Source: CAVZQN01 sp963837395 | GTDB taxonomy: Bacteria > Acidobacteriota > HRBIN11 > JAKEFK01 | Direction of reading: 5' to 3' | NCBI GenBank assembly: GCA_963837395.1 | Contig: CAWINI010000004.1 | Location: 2,356,001 to 2,420,000, forward strand | DNA length: 64,000 nucleotides | Shown: positions 7,360-16,930 of the stretch, piece after piece | Layout: each line of letters begins with the position of its first letter | Numbering within the stretch: position 1 is the first letter of the stretch | The notes under the pieces: generated by a model | Databases searched by the model: none | Told to the model about the DNA's origin: nothing | The model's input: only the letters and a program-made list of their open reading frames with translations | Made by a program: the position numbers and the translations under genes

Positions 7360-9040
7360 ATGTTGGGTGTAGCTGAGAAAGATTCAAAAAACGATAGGCA
7401 AGGAACTCTTCGTTTGTGGATCTTGCTTTTTGTTTTTTACTTATTCGTATCTATAGCATTTACCTGGCCGCTCATCCTCCACACCGAATCATTTGTTCCT
7501 GGTCCTGTTAGACTTCAAAAGCCACGACCCAACGAGGATAGTTTTCAATTTCTATGGAACATTTGGTGGGTCTCCGAAGCGATAGATGAATGGCGAAACC
7601 CGTTTGAATGTCCTTATCTCTTTCATCCTCAAGGTGCACGCTTATATTTCCACGCGCATACGATTCTTCAAGGAGTGATGGCTTACCCTTTTGTCAAAAC
7701 ATTCGGATTAATCATAGGAACAAATATCGTCCTTATATTGCAGTTGACATTAGGTGCTTTCATTGCAGCGTTACTAGGCTGGGAGATCACAAAGGACAAA
7801 TCAATTGCCTGGTTTTCAGGCATCGCTTTGGGATTTTGTCCATTTGTTTTTGGTCGACTGCAAGGACATTGGTGTTGGTCATCAATTGCACCACTCATAC
7901 TAGTTGCATGGCTTCTTCTACGATTGAAAAAGTATCCTTCTTTAATCTCAGCAGTCTTGTTGTCTGTTGGTTTCATTCTGCTCGCACTGGCAGACTCAAC
8001 TTATCTTATCTTCGGCTTTCTGCTCGCCGCCTGTCTGGTAGTATGTTATCCAAAAAATGGCTATCTCAGCAGCCCTTTTTATCCTGATGTATTCGCCAGT
8101 GTTGATAGGTTCATATCGGGAATATCAGCGCGGCGGGACAGAAGCAGTTCAACGCGGGCGCGAACAATCCTTTTCGGCAGATGTTTTCGAATATCTCACA
8201 CCAAATATCGCACATCCACTTCTACGGAACTATTATCCATTTTCCAAATTCGTTCAACGTAATAGATTCGGAGTTGAGGCAAGAAGGCTTTGGCCGGGCT
8301 TAGGCGTTTTATTTTTTGTCTGTTTTCTTTTTTATCGCAGACGATTTGATTCTTATCCAGAAACACGCTGGTTTATTTTAATCACATCAATAAGTTTTGC
8401 TCTTTCATTAGGTAGCCCCATTCACGTTCTTCAACGTAATACAATACCGTTTTTGTACGGAGCCGTTGACCATATTCCGATTCTTGGTTACATTCGCGCA
8501 CCAGGAAGATATGGAATACTTGTTCAGTTAGGTTTGACGTGTCTTGCGGCCATCGGAGCCATACAAATTGTGGGCCGCTACGGAAGAAAGTTCGTTATCG
8601 CGGCTGGAATATTCATTCTTTTTGAGTTTCTGCCTGCACCAATTCCTTTGGTTTCTACAAGAGTGCCTCAGGCAATTTCAGTGCTCGCAAAAGAGCCTTA
8701 TGGTTGTGTTTGGGATGTGGGGGTCCTGGATCTTGAAACATTGCTCTATCAGACTGCCCATCGGAAACCTGTAATCGGTGGATTCTACTCACGTATATGG
8801 TCTTATGACAGAATTCCCGGCAAGACACTGCGGTTGCAAACGCGTCGCGCAACTTCCGGGAATCTGAATGCTGAAGAAGAGTTGAGCAACACCTTCTCAA
8901 ATTGGAATGTGCGCTATGTTCTTAATGCAAAAGATACTGACTTTCCTCATTTACTTTATTTACACTCCAAGCAACTTCTTACTGTGATTTACCAGGATTC
9001 GGAGTGGACGCTGTATGGGGTGAATGCTGGAAAAAAATAG
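7360..9040 (+). CDS. Polytopic membrane protein, frame broken at an A6 run
   Basis: Two overlapping frames form one gene of about 559 codons. The first part (from ATG 7360) has repeated hydrophobic helices from residue 20 on, and a FQFLWNIWWVSEAI loop with the charge pattern of GT-C-type or YfhO-like membrane glycosyltransferases. The second part (in frame from about 8057) continues with further helices and a C-terminal soluble part. In the A6 run 8052-8057 one extra A shifts the frame. With A5 it would read CYPKMAISAALF without interruption. A sequencing or assembly indel, a recent inactivation, or slippage could explain it. A glycosyltransferase role is an inference from topology only. The gene sits between the two 90-bp direct repeats, so it may have been inserted there. 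Confidence 0.65.
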
Positions 9041-9059
9041 TTAAACAGCTGAATTTATC

Positions 9060-9149
9060 CATTTCACACCGGAAGGACGATCAAGAGTAGCGTTGGCTTT
9101 TAAATGCCGACTTCTTAAAAACTTTGGCAAGCACTGAATTTGCGGCATT
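9060..9149. repeat. Direct repeat, copy B (90 bp)
   Basis: The partner of 7222-7312. On the plus strand it still resembles the end of the SnoaL domain (HFTP, then a one-base deletion destroys the frame), so here it is a relic. On the minus strand it is the functional C-terminus of the FAD desaturase-like gene (NAANSVLAKVFKK). Each copy therefore keeps one gene end intact and carries a dead antisense copy of the other gene's end. Confidence 0.85.
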
Positions 9150-10537
9150 GTAGCCACACATTCCATGAACTCCGCCACCGGGTGGCGTAGAACTTGAGCA
9201 GATAAAAAGCCGCGGATTGGGAGTGGAGTAAGGATCCCACTTTAATACTGGCCGTGCGATGATTTGCATGAAATCATTTGCGCCACCGCCAATATCTCCA
9301 CCGATTATGTTTTCATTATGCTGATGCAATTGAGTGGAGTTAAAAGTGTGACGGGCAAGAATTAAGTTTTTGAATCCCGGTGCAAATCTTTCAACTTGAT
9401 TTTCAATTGTTTCAGTTCGATCAACGTCAGATCCATGCGGCACATGACAATACGCCCATCCTGTATGCTTCCCCGCAGGCGCGCGAGTTGAATCAAACAA
9501 ACTTGGCTGTGCAAGAATCACAAATGGTTTCGCTGAGATTTTGCCGTTCCATGCAGCGGATTCGCTTTGTAAAATTTCTTCGAATGTTGAACCAAGATGC
9601 ACAGTGGCTGCTTTTGCACATGCAGGATCTTTCCATGGAATCGCTCCGTTCAATGCCCAATCCATTTTGAAAATTCCAGGACCATATCGATAATTCAACA
9701 ACCGTTCCCGAAATTTCCCGGCAAGTGATTGCCTCCAACTGAGGCAACTTGCTTGGGGGTTAGCGCCATTAAAATCGCTCTTGAAGCTGGAAGCGATTTG
9801 ATCGATTCGATTTTTCTGCCGCTAATGATTTCTCCACCCAGCGATCTGAAATATTTTTCCATGCAATCAGTAATCCGCTGAGAGCCGCCGCGTATTATCG
9901 GCCATCCAACCATATGAGCGACCACCATTAACGAAATTCCAAATGAGGCAGTTGCTAGTTTGTCCAACGCAACCATGGAATGTGCAGCGCAGCCGGAAAA
10001 GATCGCTTTGGCTCTGCTTGTTTTGAATTTGGAATTCGCCAGATCACATGAACTGCGCATTGCAGCCAATCCAAATCTGGCCATAAGCAACGGATGTTTC
10101 GGAATTCGCAGCGGTTTTAAAATCTCGGCAAGCAATGCTTCACCTTGATCTACAAACGGCCTGATTAATTTCAGGTATGAGTTTTTATCTTCACCTAAAG
10201 TTTCAGCGGTCTGTTCAACTGACTTTGAAAGGAATGCAGCAGGCTCACTATCAAATGGATGAGCAAGCGCAAAGGGAGATTCAATCCACCCCAAACCATA
10301 TTCACGCAGAGGCAATGTTTTTAAAAATGGTGAGGTGACCCCCATTGGGTGTACGGCCGAACAGACATCGTGAACAAAATTCGGCAGAGTAAGTTGTTCG
10401 CTCCGGGCGCCGCCGCCAATTTGCTGGCTGCTTTCATAAATGCAAACAGATAAGCCATGACGTGCGAGTTGTATCGCAGCGCTTAATCCATTCGGACCAG
10501 CACCGATCACGATCGCATCATATGTATTTTCTGGCAT
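9081..10537 (-). CDS. FAD-dependent phytoene-desaturase-like oxidoreductase, frameshifted
   Basis: About 485 codons. The N-terminus has the dinucleotide-binding motif VIGAGPNGLSAAIQLA and an ESSQQIGGGARS segment. The middle has GGSQRITDCMEKYFRSLGGE. The second part has NYRYGPGIFKMDWALNGAIP and the closing GGGVHGMCGYNAANS, all typical of phytoene desaturase-like or retinol saturase-like flavoproteins. The frame breaks at the C3 run 9717-9719. One more G on the coding strand would join LPG to KFRERLLNYRYG. The protein probably oxidises a lipid or isoprenoid, but no carotenoid genes are nearby. The defect may be an assembly error. The gene is convergent with the membrane protein gene. Confidence 0.8.
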
Positions 10538-10628
10538 TCTTCTAAGCCGATGAATCCAATATAAGCCAGAGTCCCAGAAAATCGTAGTAAACTTATCTCA
10601 CCGAAACTCTCCGGTAAGTGAAATCAAA

Positions 10629-13142
10629 GTGACACCGGAACGATGGAAAAAAATCGAAGAAATTTTCTCGCAAGCTATTGAACTGCCCAAAACCGAAAGA
10701 GCGGCATTCCTGCAACATATTTGCGTTGATGATGCCGAACTCTTGGCTGAACTTCAATCACTGCTTGAACAAGAACATAAAACCGGTACGTTGTTAGGTA
10801 CCGTAATTTCTCACGCCGCAGGATCATTATCGGAAACGGAACTTAAGCAATTTGAAGGCAGACACATTGGTCCGTATCGCATTATCGGACTAATTGGTCA
10901 AGGTGGAATGGCAGAGGTATATAGTGCCATTCGCGATGATGATCAATATCAAAAGCAAGTCGCAATTAAACTCATCAGAAATCCTGGCGCAGCTTTTTTG
11001 ATCAAACGCTTTCAACATGAACGCCAGATTCTTGCTTCACTGGAACATCCATGTATCGCGCGATTCCTGGAAGGTGGCACAACCGATGATGGGATTCCTT
11101 ATTTAGTAATGGAGTACATCAAAGGTGAGCCAATTACAAGCTATTGTGTCAGCCGAAATCTTAATGTCCGCGCGCGTCTTCAACTTTTTCGATCGGTTTG
11201 TGATGCGGTGCAATATGCGCACCGAAATCTTGTCATCCATCGTGATCTAAAACCGAGCAATATTCTTGTTACTGAAGAAGGTGTTCCGAAGTTGTTAGAC
11301 TTTGGAATTGCGAAATTGTTGAATCCGGATTGGATTACAGACGTTCCAACAGTTGCACACACCGTAACTTCAGTTCGAATCATGACACCCGAATATGCAA
11401 GTCCTGAACAAATTCGTGGTGAGAATGTAACAACATCAACAGATATTTATTCGCTTGGAGTCATTTTGTATGAGCTGTTAACCGGAATCCGTCCGCGGGA
11501 CTTTAAAAACGAATCACTCGCTGGAATCGAGCGGATTATAACTGAAGAGGAGCCGGAGAAGCCCAGTTTAGCGGTCGTCAAAAATGTACCTACGGCTGAA
11601 TCCCGTCCAACTTCGGATACGAAAAAACTGAGTCGCGAGTTAGCTCAGGCCCTGGACAATATTGTGATGATGGCGATGCGGAAAGAACCGCAACGACGAT
11701 ATCTTTCCGCGGAACAATTTGGCGAAGACATTGATAATTATTTGGAAGGTCGTCCAATTAAAGCTCGCACTCCGACGCTCAGTTATCGTGCAGCAAAGTT
11801 TATCAGCCGTCATCGTATCGGGGTTTCAGTTACGACCGCTTTCATTATTTTTGCTCTTATTTTTGTTGTCGGAATCATCCGTGAACGGAGCCGGGCGGAG
11901 GAAGCAAGAGTTAAGGCCGAGCGAGAAGCTGCACGTGCAAAAGCGGTTACAGAATTTTTGCAAGATACATTTAAAGCCGGAAATCCTTTCCGTAACAAAC
12001 TAGGCCGCGACGTTACATTGTTCGAAGCGTTACAAAGTGCAGCAAAAGAAATTCAAACATCATTCAAGGATCAGCCAGAAACCGAAGCTGATGTTCGAAA
12101 TACGGTTGGCTATACATTCATGAGGTTAGGCAAATACGAAGAGGCGGAGAAAAATCTTTTGCGGGCACTGGAGATTCGGAAAAAATTACATCCCGGGAAC
12201 AATCTGGATATTGCTGTAAGCCTGGATAATATGGCAACGTTGAACCACGAAAAAGGAAATCTCCCACAAGCAGAAAAATATTTCCGCGAAGCCTTGGCGA
12301 TGCGTAGAAACCTTTATCCGAAAGGAGCAAAAGAGGTTTCTGATTCACTGAATAACATGGGTGTACTGCTTCATGACGAAGGCAAATTAGCGGATGCAGA
12401 GAAAGCTTATCGTGAATGTTTGGAAATGCGTTACAAGTTTTACGGTGCTGAAGCGGATGAAACCGCATCGACCATCACCAATCTTGGTGCAGTTTTAATT
12501 GAGAAAGAGGATTTTCCGGCTGCAGAGTCGATGATGCGTAAAGCCCTCGAATTGGATCGTAAAAGATGGGGAGAGAAACATCCTAATGTTTCGTTCAGTA
12601 TGAACAATCTTGCATTTTGTCTGGAAAAACAAGGAAAGATCGACGAAGCAGCATCGCTTTACAAAAAATGTGCGGAAATGAATCCAAAATTACTTGGAGC
12701 GGAACATCCCATTACTACACGAGGCATGTGTAATTTAGGCCGTATTTTAATGTTGCAAGGAAATCTTGAAGAAGCAGAACCGATTCTTCGGAAAACCCTG
12801 GAAATCCAAAAACGTATCATGGAAGCGAATCACCCTCAGATTGGAAACACTATGATGACTTTGGCTCAGGCGCTTCAAAGAAAAAATCAGTGCACGGAGG
12901 CGGAACCGTTATATCGCAATGCCATCGATATTTACATAAAATCCAATTATCGGCCTCATGTAAAAGCCATTACTACAAGCTTATTAGGTGATTGTCTAAC
13001 TACATTGCATCGTTTTCCCGAAGCAGAAAAATTGCTGACGGAGAGTCATTCCGAACTCGTTTCATTAAAAGGCGCACAATGGCAGGAAACTAAACTCGCG
13101 CAGCAGCGTTTAGATCACCTTTATCAGGTTTGGAAAAAGTAA
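10629..13142 (+). CDS. Ser/Thr protein kinase with TPR repeats
   Basis: An 837-residue membrane kinase. Residues 1-60 (MTPERWKKIEEIFSQAIELP) are the leader region found on many acidobacterial TPR kinases. The Hanks-type domain follows: GQGGMAEV (90-97), K114, HRDLKPSN (204-211), DFG (224-226), and PEYASPEQI. A single membrane helix lies at about 398-418, then a short coiled stretch rich in Glu, Arg and Ala, and about eight TPR units from 480 on (for example YEEAEKNLLRALEIRKKLHP). By topology the kinase is cytoplasmic and the TPR part is on the far side of the membrane, suggesting that it senses an exported peptide or protein. It starts with GTG. Its substrates are unknown. Confidence 0.92.
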   Translation: MTPERWKKIEEIFSQAIELPKTERAAFLQHICVDDAELLAELQSLLEQEHKTGTLLGTVISHAAGSLSETELKQFEGRHIGPYRIIGLIGQGGMAEVYSAIRDDDQYQKQVAIKLIRNPGAAFLIKRFQHERQILASLEHPCIARFLEGGTTDDGIPYLVMEYIKGEPITSYCVSRNLNVRARLQLFRSVCDAVQYAHRNLVIHRDLKPSNILVTEEGVPKLLDFGIAKLLNPDWITDVPTVAHTVTSVRIMTPEYASPEQIRGENVTTSTDIYSLGVILYELLTGIRPRDFKNESLAGIERIITEEEPEKPSLAVVKNVPTAESRPTSDTKKLSRELAQALDNIVMMAMRKEPQRRYLSAEQFGEDIDNYLEGRPIKARTPTLSYRAAKFISRHRIGVSVTTAFIIFALIFVVGIIRERSRAEEARVKAEREAARAKAVTEFLQDTFKAGNPFRNKLGRDVTLFEALQSAAKEIQTSFKDQPETEADVRNTVGYTFMRLGKYEEAEKNLLRALEIRKKLHPGNNLDIAVSLDNMATLNHEKGNLPQAEKYFREALAMRRNLYPKGAKEVSDSLNNMGVLLHDEGKLADAEKAYRECLEMRYKFYGAEADETASTITNLGAVLIEKEDFPAAESMMRKALELDRKRWGEKHPNVSFSMNNLAFCLEKQGKIDEAASLYKKCAEMNPKLLGAEHPITTRGMCNLGRILMLQGNLEEAEPILRKTLEIQKRIMEANHPQIGNTMMTLAQALQRKNQCTEAEPLYRNAIDIYIKSNYRPHVKAITTSLLGDCLTTLHRFPEAEKLLTESHSELVSLKGAQWQETKLAQQRLDHLYQVWKK

Positions 13143-13196
13143 ACTCCCCACCGCGCATAAATTGTGAACACAGGCGAAGAATGAAATACTTGTGAC

Positions 13197-13202
13197 TATA
13201 AT
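13197..13202 (+). promoter_or_regulatory. -10 element for aguB-aguA
   Basis: TATAAT lies 19 bases before the aguB ATG. No good -35 stands 16-18 bases upstream. The ribosome site GGAAGAG is between the two. Confidence 0.5.
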
Positions 13203-13220
13203 GACTCTGGAAGAGTAAAA

Positions 13221-14075
13221 ATGAAAAAGACTGTAACCGTTGGATTAGTGCAAATGCACTCCGGCGAAAATGTTGAAGCGAACATAAACAAAGGTAAGGA
13301 TGGAATTCGCGAATTAGCTGCGAAGGGTGCGCAGGTTGTCAGCCTTCCGGAATTATTTAACGCTCCATATTTTTGCCAGGGAGAACGGGATGATAAGTTT
13401 TTTGATCTTGCCGAACCCGTGCCTGGTCCCACAACCAAAATCCTCGGCGATGTAGCTGCAAGTTGCAAAGTTGCAATCATCACTTCGATCTACGAAAAAG
13501 CTGAGAAATTCTACAATACAGCCATTGTTATCGATGCAAATGGACAGCTTACTGGCAAATATCGCAAGATGCACATTCCGGATGATCCAAACAATCACTA
13601 TGACGAAGCGTATTATTTTGCGCCTGGCGATCTTGGCTTCCATGCGTTTCCAACACAATTTGCTAAAGTCGGTCCGATGATTTGTTTCGATCAATGGTTT
13701 CCTGAAGGCGCACGAATTGAAGCAGAGGAAGGTGCGGAAATTCTTTTTTATCCCACCGCAATCGGCTCGCCGGTCACTCAACGAAGTGAAGATTTAAATC
13801 AAGCTGAAAAAAATATGTGGAAGACAGTTCAAATTGCACATGGAATCGCAAACAATTGTTTTGTCGCAGCAACGAACAGGGTTGGACTTCAAGATAGTTT
13901 GATTTTTTGGGGAAGCTCTTTCGTCAGTGATCCATATGGGCGGATTCTTGTTTTGGGTCCAACAGATGCTGAAGTAAATCTTATTGCAGAATGCGATATG
14001 AGCGTAATTGATCAGAAAAAGAAAGACTGGCCGTTTTTAGAATCGCGCAGAATCAAATATCAACAATCAAAATAA
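13221..14075 (+). CDS. aguB: N-carbamoylputrescine amidase
   Basis: A 284-residue nitrilase-superfamily enzyme. The catalytic triad is visible: Glu in LPELFNAPYFCQ, Lys in YRKMHIPDD and Cys in GPMICFDQWFPEGAR. The sequence FFYPTAIGSP-like (LFYPTAIGSP) after the Cys and NNCFVAATNRVG are as in N-carbamoylputrescine amidases. It would hydrolyse N-carbamoylputrescine to putrescine, CO2 and ammonia in the cytoplasm. The agmatine deiminase gene begins 3 bases after its stop, which makes the assignment to putrescine synthesis from arginine by way of agmatine firm. No arginine decarboxylase is in the window. A -10 TATAAT is at 13197-13202. Confidence 0.93.
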   Translation: MKKTVTVGLVQMHSGENVEANINKGKDGIRELAAKGAQVVSLPELFNAPYFCQGERDDKFFDLAEPVPGPTTKILGDVAASCKVAIITSIYEKAEKFYNTAIVIDANGQLTGKYRKMHIPDDPNNHYDEAYYFAPGDLGFHAFPTQFAKVGPMICFDQWFPEGARIEAEEGAEILFYPTAIGSPVTQRSEDLNQAEKNMWKTVQIAHGIANNCFVAATNRVGLQDSLIFWGSSFVSDPYGRILVLGPTDAEVNLIAECDMSVIDQKKKDWPFLESRRIKYQQSK

Positions 14076-14077
14076 AT

Positions 14078-15088
14078 ATGTATAAAATGCCGGCGGAGTG
14101 GGAACCGCATGAAGGAACCTGGCTTGCATGGCCGCATAACAAAGAACACTGGCCTGGCAATTTCGATCCGATTCCAAAAATTTATGCGGAGATGATTCGG
14201 ATTCTGGGATCAAGCGAAAAAGTTTTTGTTTGTGTGAATGATGCCGCAATGGAAGATGCTGCGCGTAATGTGCTTAACAAAAACGGCGCGAACTCTGATC
14301 GAGTAATTTTTCATCACATTCCAACAAATTCATCATGGACCCGCGACTTTGGTCCAATCTTTGTGCGCGAATCAGATGGCAATCGAGTGATTACCGATTG
14401 GATCTTCAATTCCTGGGGAGGCAAATATCCACCATGGGATCTGGATGATGTTGTGCCACAACACGTTTCCAAAATTTTCAAATTGCCTGTAGTAGAACCA
14501 GGAATCGTGTTGGAAGGCGGCTCGATCGATGTGAATGGCAAAGGAACGTTATTAACAACAGAACAATGCTTGCTGAATCAAAATCGAAATCCTCATCTGC
14601 ATCGCAAGCAAATTGAAGATTACTTAGGTAAATACCTAAGTGTCACCAATGTGCTCTGGCTGAAAGAGGGAATCATTGGTGATGATACGGATGGCCATAT
14701 TGATGACATTGCACGGTTTGTAGATTCGAACACTGTAGTCTGTGTTGTTGAAGAAAATGAATTTGACGAAAATTATGAAATTCTGAAACGGAATTTTGCG
14801 GATCTCAAATCAATGCGCGATCAAGACGGCCGCGCTCTAAATGTGATCGCACTTCCGATGCCGGCTCCGGTTATATATGAAGGAAATCGTTTGCCTGCCA
14901 GCTATGCAAATTTTTATATAGCAAATCGCGTGGTAATAGTCCCTACTTTCCGCTGCCGGCAAGACGAAACAGCTCTCAAGATTCTTCGAGAACTCTTCCC
15001 CGCTCGCGAAGTAATTGGCATCGATTGCGTCGATTTAGTGTGGGGGCTCGGCACACTCCATTGTTCCACCCAGCAACAACCTGCCTAA
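14078..15088 (+). CDS. aguA: Agmatine deiminase
   Basis: A 336-residue PPADI-type deiminase. It starts with MPAEWEPHEGTWLAWPHN, as agmatine deiminases do. It has the substrate and catalytic residues in WTRDFGPIFV, VLEGGSID, DDTDGHIDD and the terminal nucleophile Cys in GTLHCSTQQQP. It converts agmatine to N-carbamoylputrescine and ammonia, the substrate of the neighbour AguB. The gene follows aguB with a 2-base gap and is surely in the same operon. Its order (aguB then aguA) is common outside the enterics. Nothing in it is truncated. Confidence 0.95.
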   Translation: MYKMPAEWEPHEGTWLAWPHNKEHWPGNFDPIPKIYAEMIRILGSSEKVFVCVNDAAMEDAARNVLNKNGANSDRVIFHHIPTNSSWTRDFGPIFVRESDGNRVITDWIFNSWGGKYPPWDLDDVVPQHVSKIFKLPVVEPGIVLEGGSIDVNGKGTLLTTEQCLLNQNRNPHLHRKQIEDYLGKYLSVTNVLWLKEGIIGDDTDGHIDDIARFVDSNTVVCVVEENEFDENYEILKRNFADLKSMRDQDGRALNVIALPMPAPVIYEGNRLPASYANFYIANRVVIVPTFRCRQDETALKILRELFPAREVIGIDCVDLVWGLGTLHCSTQQQPA

Positions 15089-15142
15089 TTTAAATCGGAA
15101 ACTGTTGCAATAAATGATGCGGTTGCTTTAGAATTGCAACAA

Positions 15143-16327
15143 ATGATGCACTCAAATTCCGATCCAAAATCTGGTTCCGTTATTTCACGCCGCGATATGT
15201 TAAAGACACTTGCTGCCGGAACCATCCTTCCGGCAGCGTTCATGATCAATCTTGGCCGTTCACGAGTTTTTGCTGCTGACACTCACGAATATTCATCCCG
15301 CGCGATTGATCTGGTTGGCAAGTCGCTAGTAATCGACATGCTTGGGGTGCTGGCAATTGATGACACTAAAGCAGATCGCTGGATCAGTTCGCCTGAAGGA
15401 ATGTCCGCACAGGAGCTTGCTGCGTTCAAGACTTGTGGAATCAATGTATTCCATAACTCATTTGGGATTGGTGGTCCGACTTCATACGAAGATGCGCTTC
15501 TTTATATGGCGAGCTACAGTGCGTTCATAACAAGATATAACAACGACTTCGTTCGAATCACCACTACAACAGAAATGGAGAACGCCAAGAAGAATAAAAA
15601 GATCGGGATCATCCATGGTCTGCAAGGCGCGGATGAGTTTCGGACACCTGACGATGTCAAGCTCTTTCATGGACTGGGATTGCGCTGCGCGCAGCTCACT
15701 TATAACACCCAAAATCTAATCGGTTCAGGTTCAACTGAACGTGTTGATGGAGGCGTTACCGATTTTGGTGCAGCGATCATCAAACGCATGAATGAAGTCG
15801 GAATGCTGGTGGATGTTTCGCATTGCGGTGACCGAACAACCCTGGATGCAATTGAACTTTCCGCCAAGCCGATTGCAATTACCCATTCCAATTGTAGAGC
15901 ACTGAATAATCATCCCCGGCTAAAAACTGATGAGGCAATTCGTAGGCTTGCAGCCAAAGGTGGTGTAATGGGAATCACCGGCGTTCGAAATTTTGTGCTC
16001 GATCATGAACCTACAACAATCGAAAACATCGTTGATCACATTGAGCATGTAGTCAAACTCACCAGCATTGAACATGTGGGAATTGGCACTGATTCCGATC
16101 TCGATGGGTATGATGATCTTCCTGCAGAAATGAACAAGAAGCTACGCGAAGCTTACAAATCAACTTATGCATTCCGCGAAAAAATAGATATTGAAGGTTT
16201 TGATCATCCACGCAAAATATTCGATCTTACCGAAGCCTTAATCCGCAGGAAATACAGCGATTCCAATATCGAAGCGATTCTTGGAGGAAATTTCAAAAGA
16301 TTACTGCTGCAAATTTGGGGCAGCTGA
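15143..16327 (+). CDS. M19 (membrane dipeptidase)-family protein with Tat signal, altered metal site
   Basis: About 394 residues. The leader SRRDMLKTLAAGTILPAAFM is a Tat signal, so it is exported folded. The fold follows the M19 renal dipeptidase family, with His in VDVSHCGDRTT, His in ITHSNCRAL and Asp in GTDSDLDGYDD. However, the HxD at the first strand reads IDMLGVLAID (no His), and the bridging Glu of the EG motif reads HGLQGAD (Gln). Three of the usual two-zinc ligands are therefore missing or changed. It may be a one-metal enzyme with another substrate, or a binding protein. TTG 15134 and ATG 15146 are alternative starts; no ribosome site is clear. Confidence 0.8.
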   Translation: MMHSNSDPKSGSVISRRDMLKTLAAGTILPAAFMINLGRSRVFAADTHEYSSRAIDLVGKSLVIDMLGVLAIDDTKADRWISSPEGMSAQELAAFKTCGINVFHNSFGIGGPTSYEDALLYMASYSAFITRYNNDFVRITTTTEMENAKKNKKIGIIHGLQGADEFRTPDDVKLFHGLGLRCAQLTYNTQNLIGSGSTERVDGGVTDFGAAIIKRMNEVGMLVDVSHCGDRTTLDAIELSAKPIAITHSNCRALNNHPRLKTDEAIRRLAAKGGVMGITGVRNFVLDHEPTTIENIVDHIEHVVKLTSIEHVGIGTDSDLDGYDDLPAEMNKKLREAYKSTYAFREKIDIEGFDHPRKIFDLTEALIRRKYSDSNIEAILGGNFKRLLLQIWGS

Positions 16328-16930
16328 TCATTTCAGCGGAAGAAACATGCACCAGGAATGTAACTCTCCAACGTCTGCTTCTGAGATCACGTGATAACCG
16401 AAACCTTCGTAGAATGGAACATTCGAGGGGATTTCCGTACTTAAACAAACTCCATTCGATTCGGGATTTTTGCCCGCCATTTCTTTTACGAAGCTCATCA
16501 AGGCACCGGCATAACCTTTTTTCTGATGATGGGGATCGACTCCGATCATTCCTAAAAAATGGTGTGGAACTTTAGGTTCGCCTATACTGCTCTGGTTTTC
16601 ATAAGCGACAAGCCGTTCGTACGCTTCCTCTCCGATCGTTTTTTTGAGTTGTTGCAATGGTTGATCGGGAAGAGGCAAAGGATGAAGAACAAGATCATTC
16701 ACAAGTGCAGCAGCGATCAATGTACCGTCTTCAGCTCGAATTCCCAGCACAGGCCAATTGCGAGTAAGCCGAACTTCACAAAAGAATCCAACCAGAGCCT
16801 TAAGATCATTTTCATAATTCGCTCCAGTTGATTTCAACACAAATCTCATTACTGGATAATCATGAAATGCGGAGCACAATACCGAAACCACTTCTGGCTT
16901 CTGTTCACGCGTTAACTTTTCAATTTTCAT
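16328..16930 (-). CDS. GNAT-family N-acetyltransferase
   Basis: A 200-residue acetyltransferase. The coenzyme A motif is GMIGVDPHHQKKGYAGALMS (Q/RxxGxG/A type), followed by VCLSTEIPSNVPFYEGFGY, which is the usual second half of the GNAT fold. The open frame runs to 17086, but the extra 52 codons are antisense to nothing conserved and look unlike protein. The ATG at 16928-16930 begins MKIEKLTREQ right at the domain, overlapping the 3' end of the metalloprotease by 11 bases. The acetyl acceptor is unknown. Its convergent neighbour is the M19-like gene, whose stop is adjacent. Confidence 0.85.
   Translation of the reverse strand: MKIEKLTREQKPEVVSVLCSAFHDYPVMRFVLKSTGANYENDLKALVGFFCEVRLTRNWPVLGIRAEDGTLIAAALVNDLVLHPLPLPDQPLQQLKKTIGEEAYERLVAYENQSSIGEPKVPHHFLGMIGVDPHHQKKGYAGALMSFVKEMAGKNPESNGVCLSTEIPSNVPFYEGFGYHVISEADVGELHSWCMFLPLK

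Noticed and set aside
8052..8057. Programmed slippage at the A6 run in the membrane protein
   Set aside because: Five other genes have similar indels at unrelated sequences, so a shared technical or random cause is more likely.
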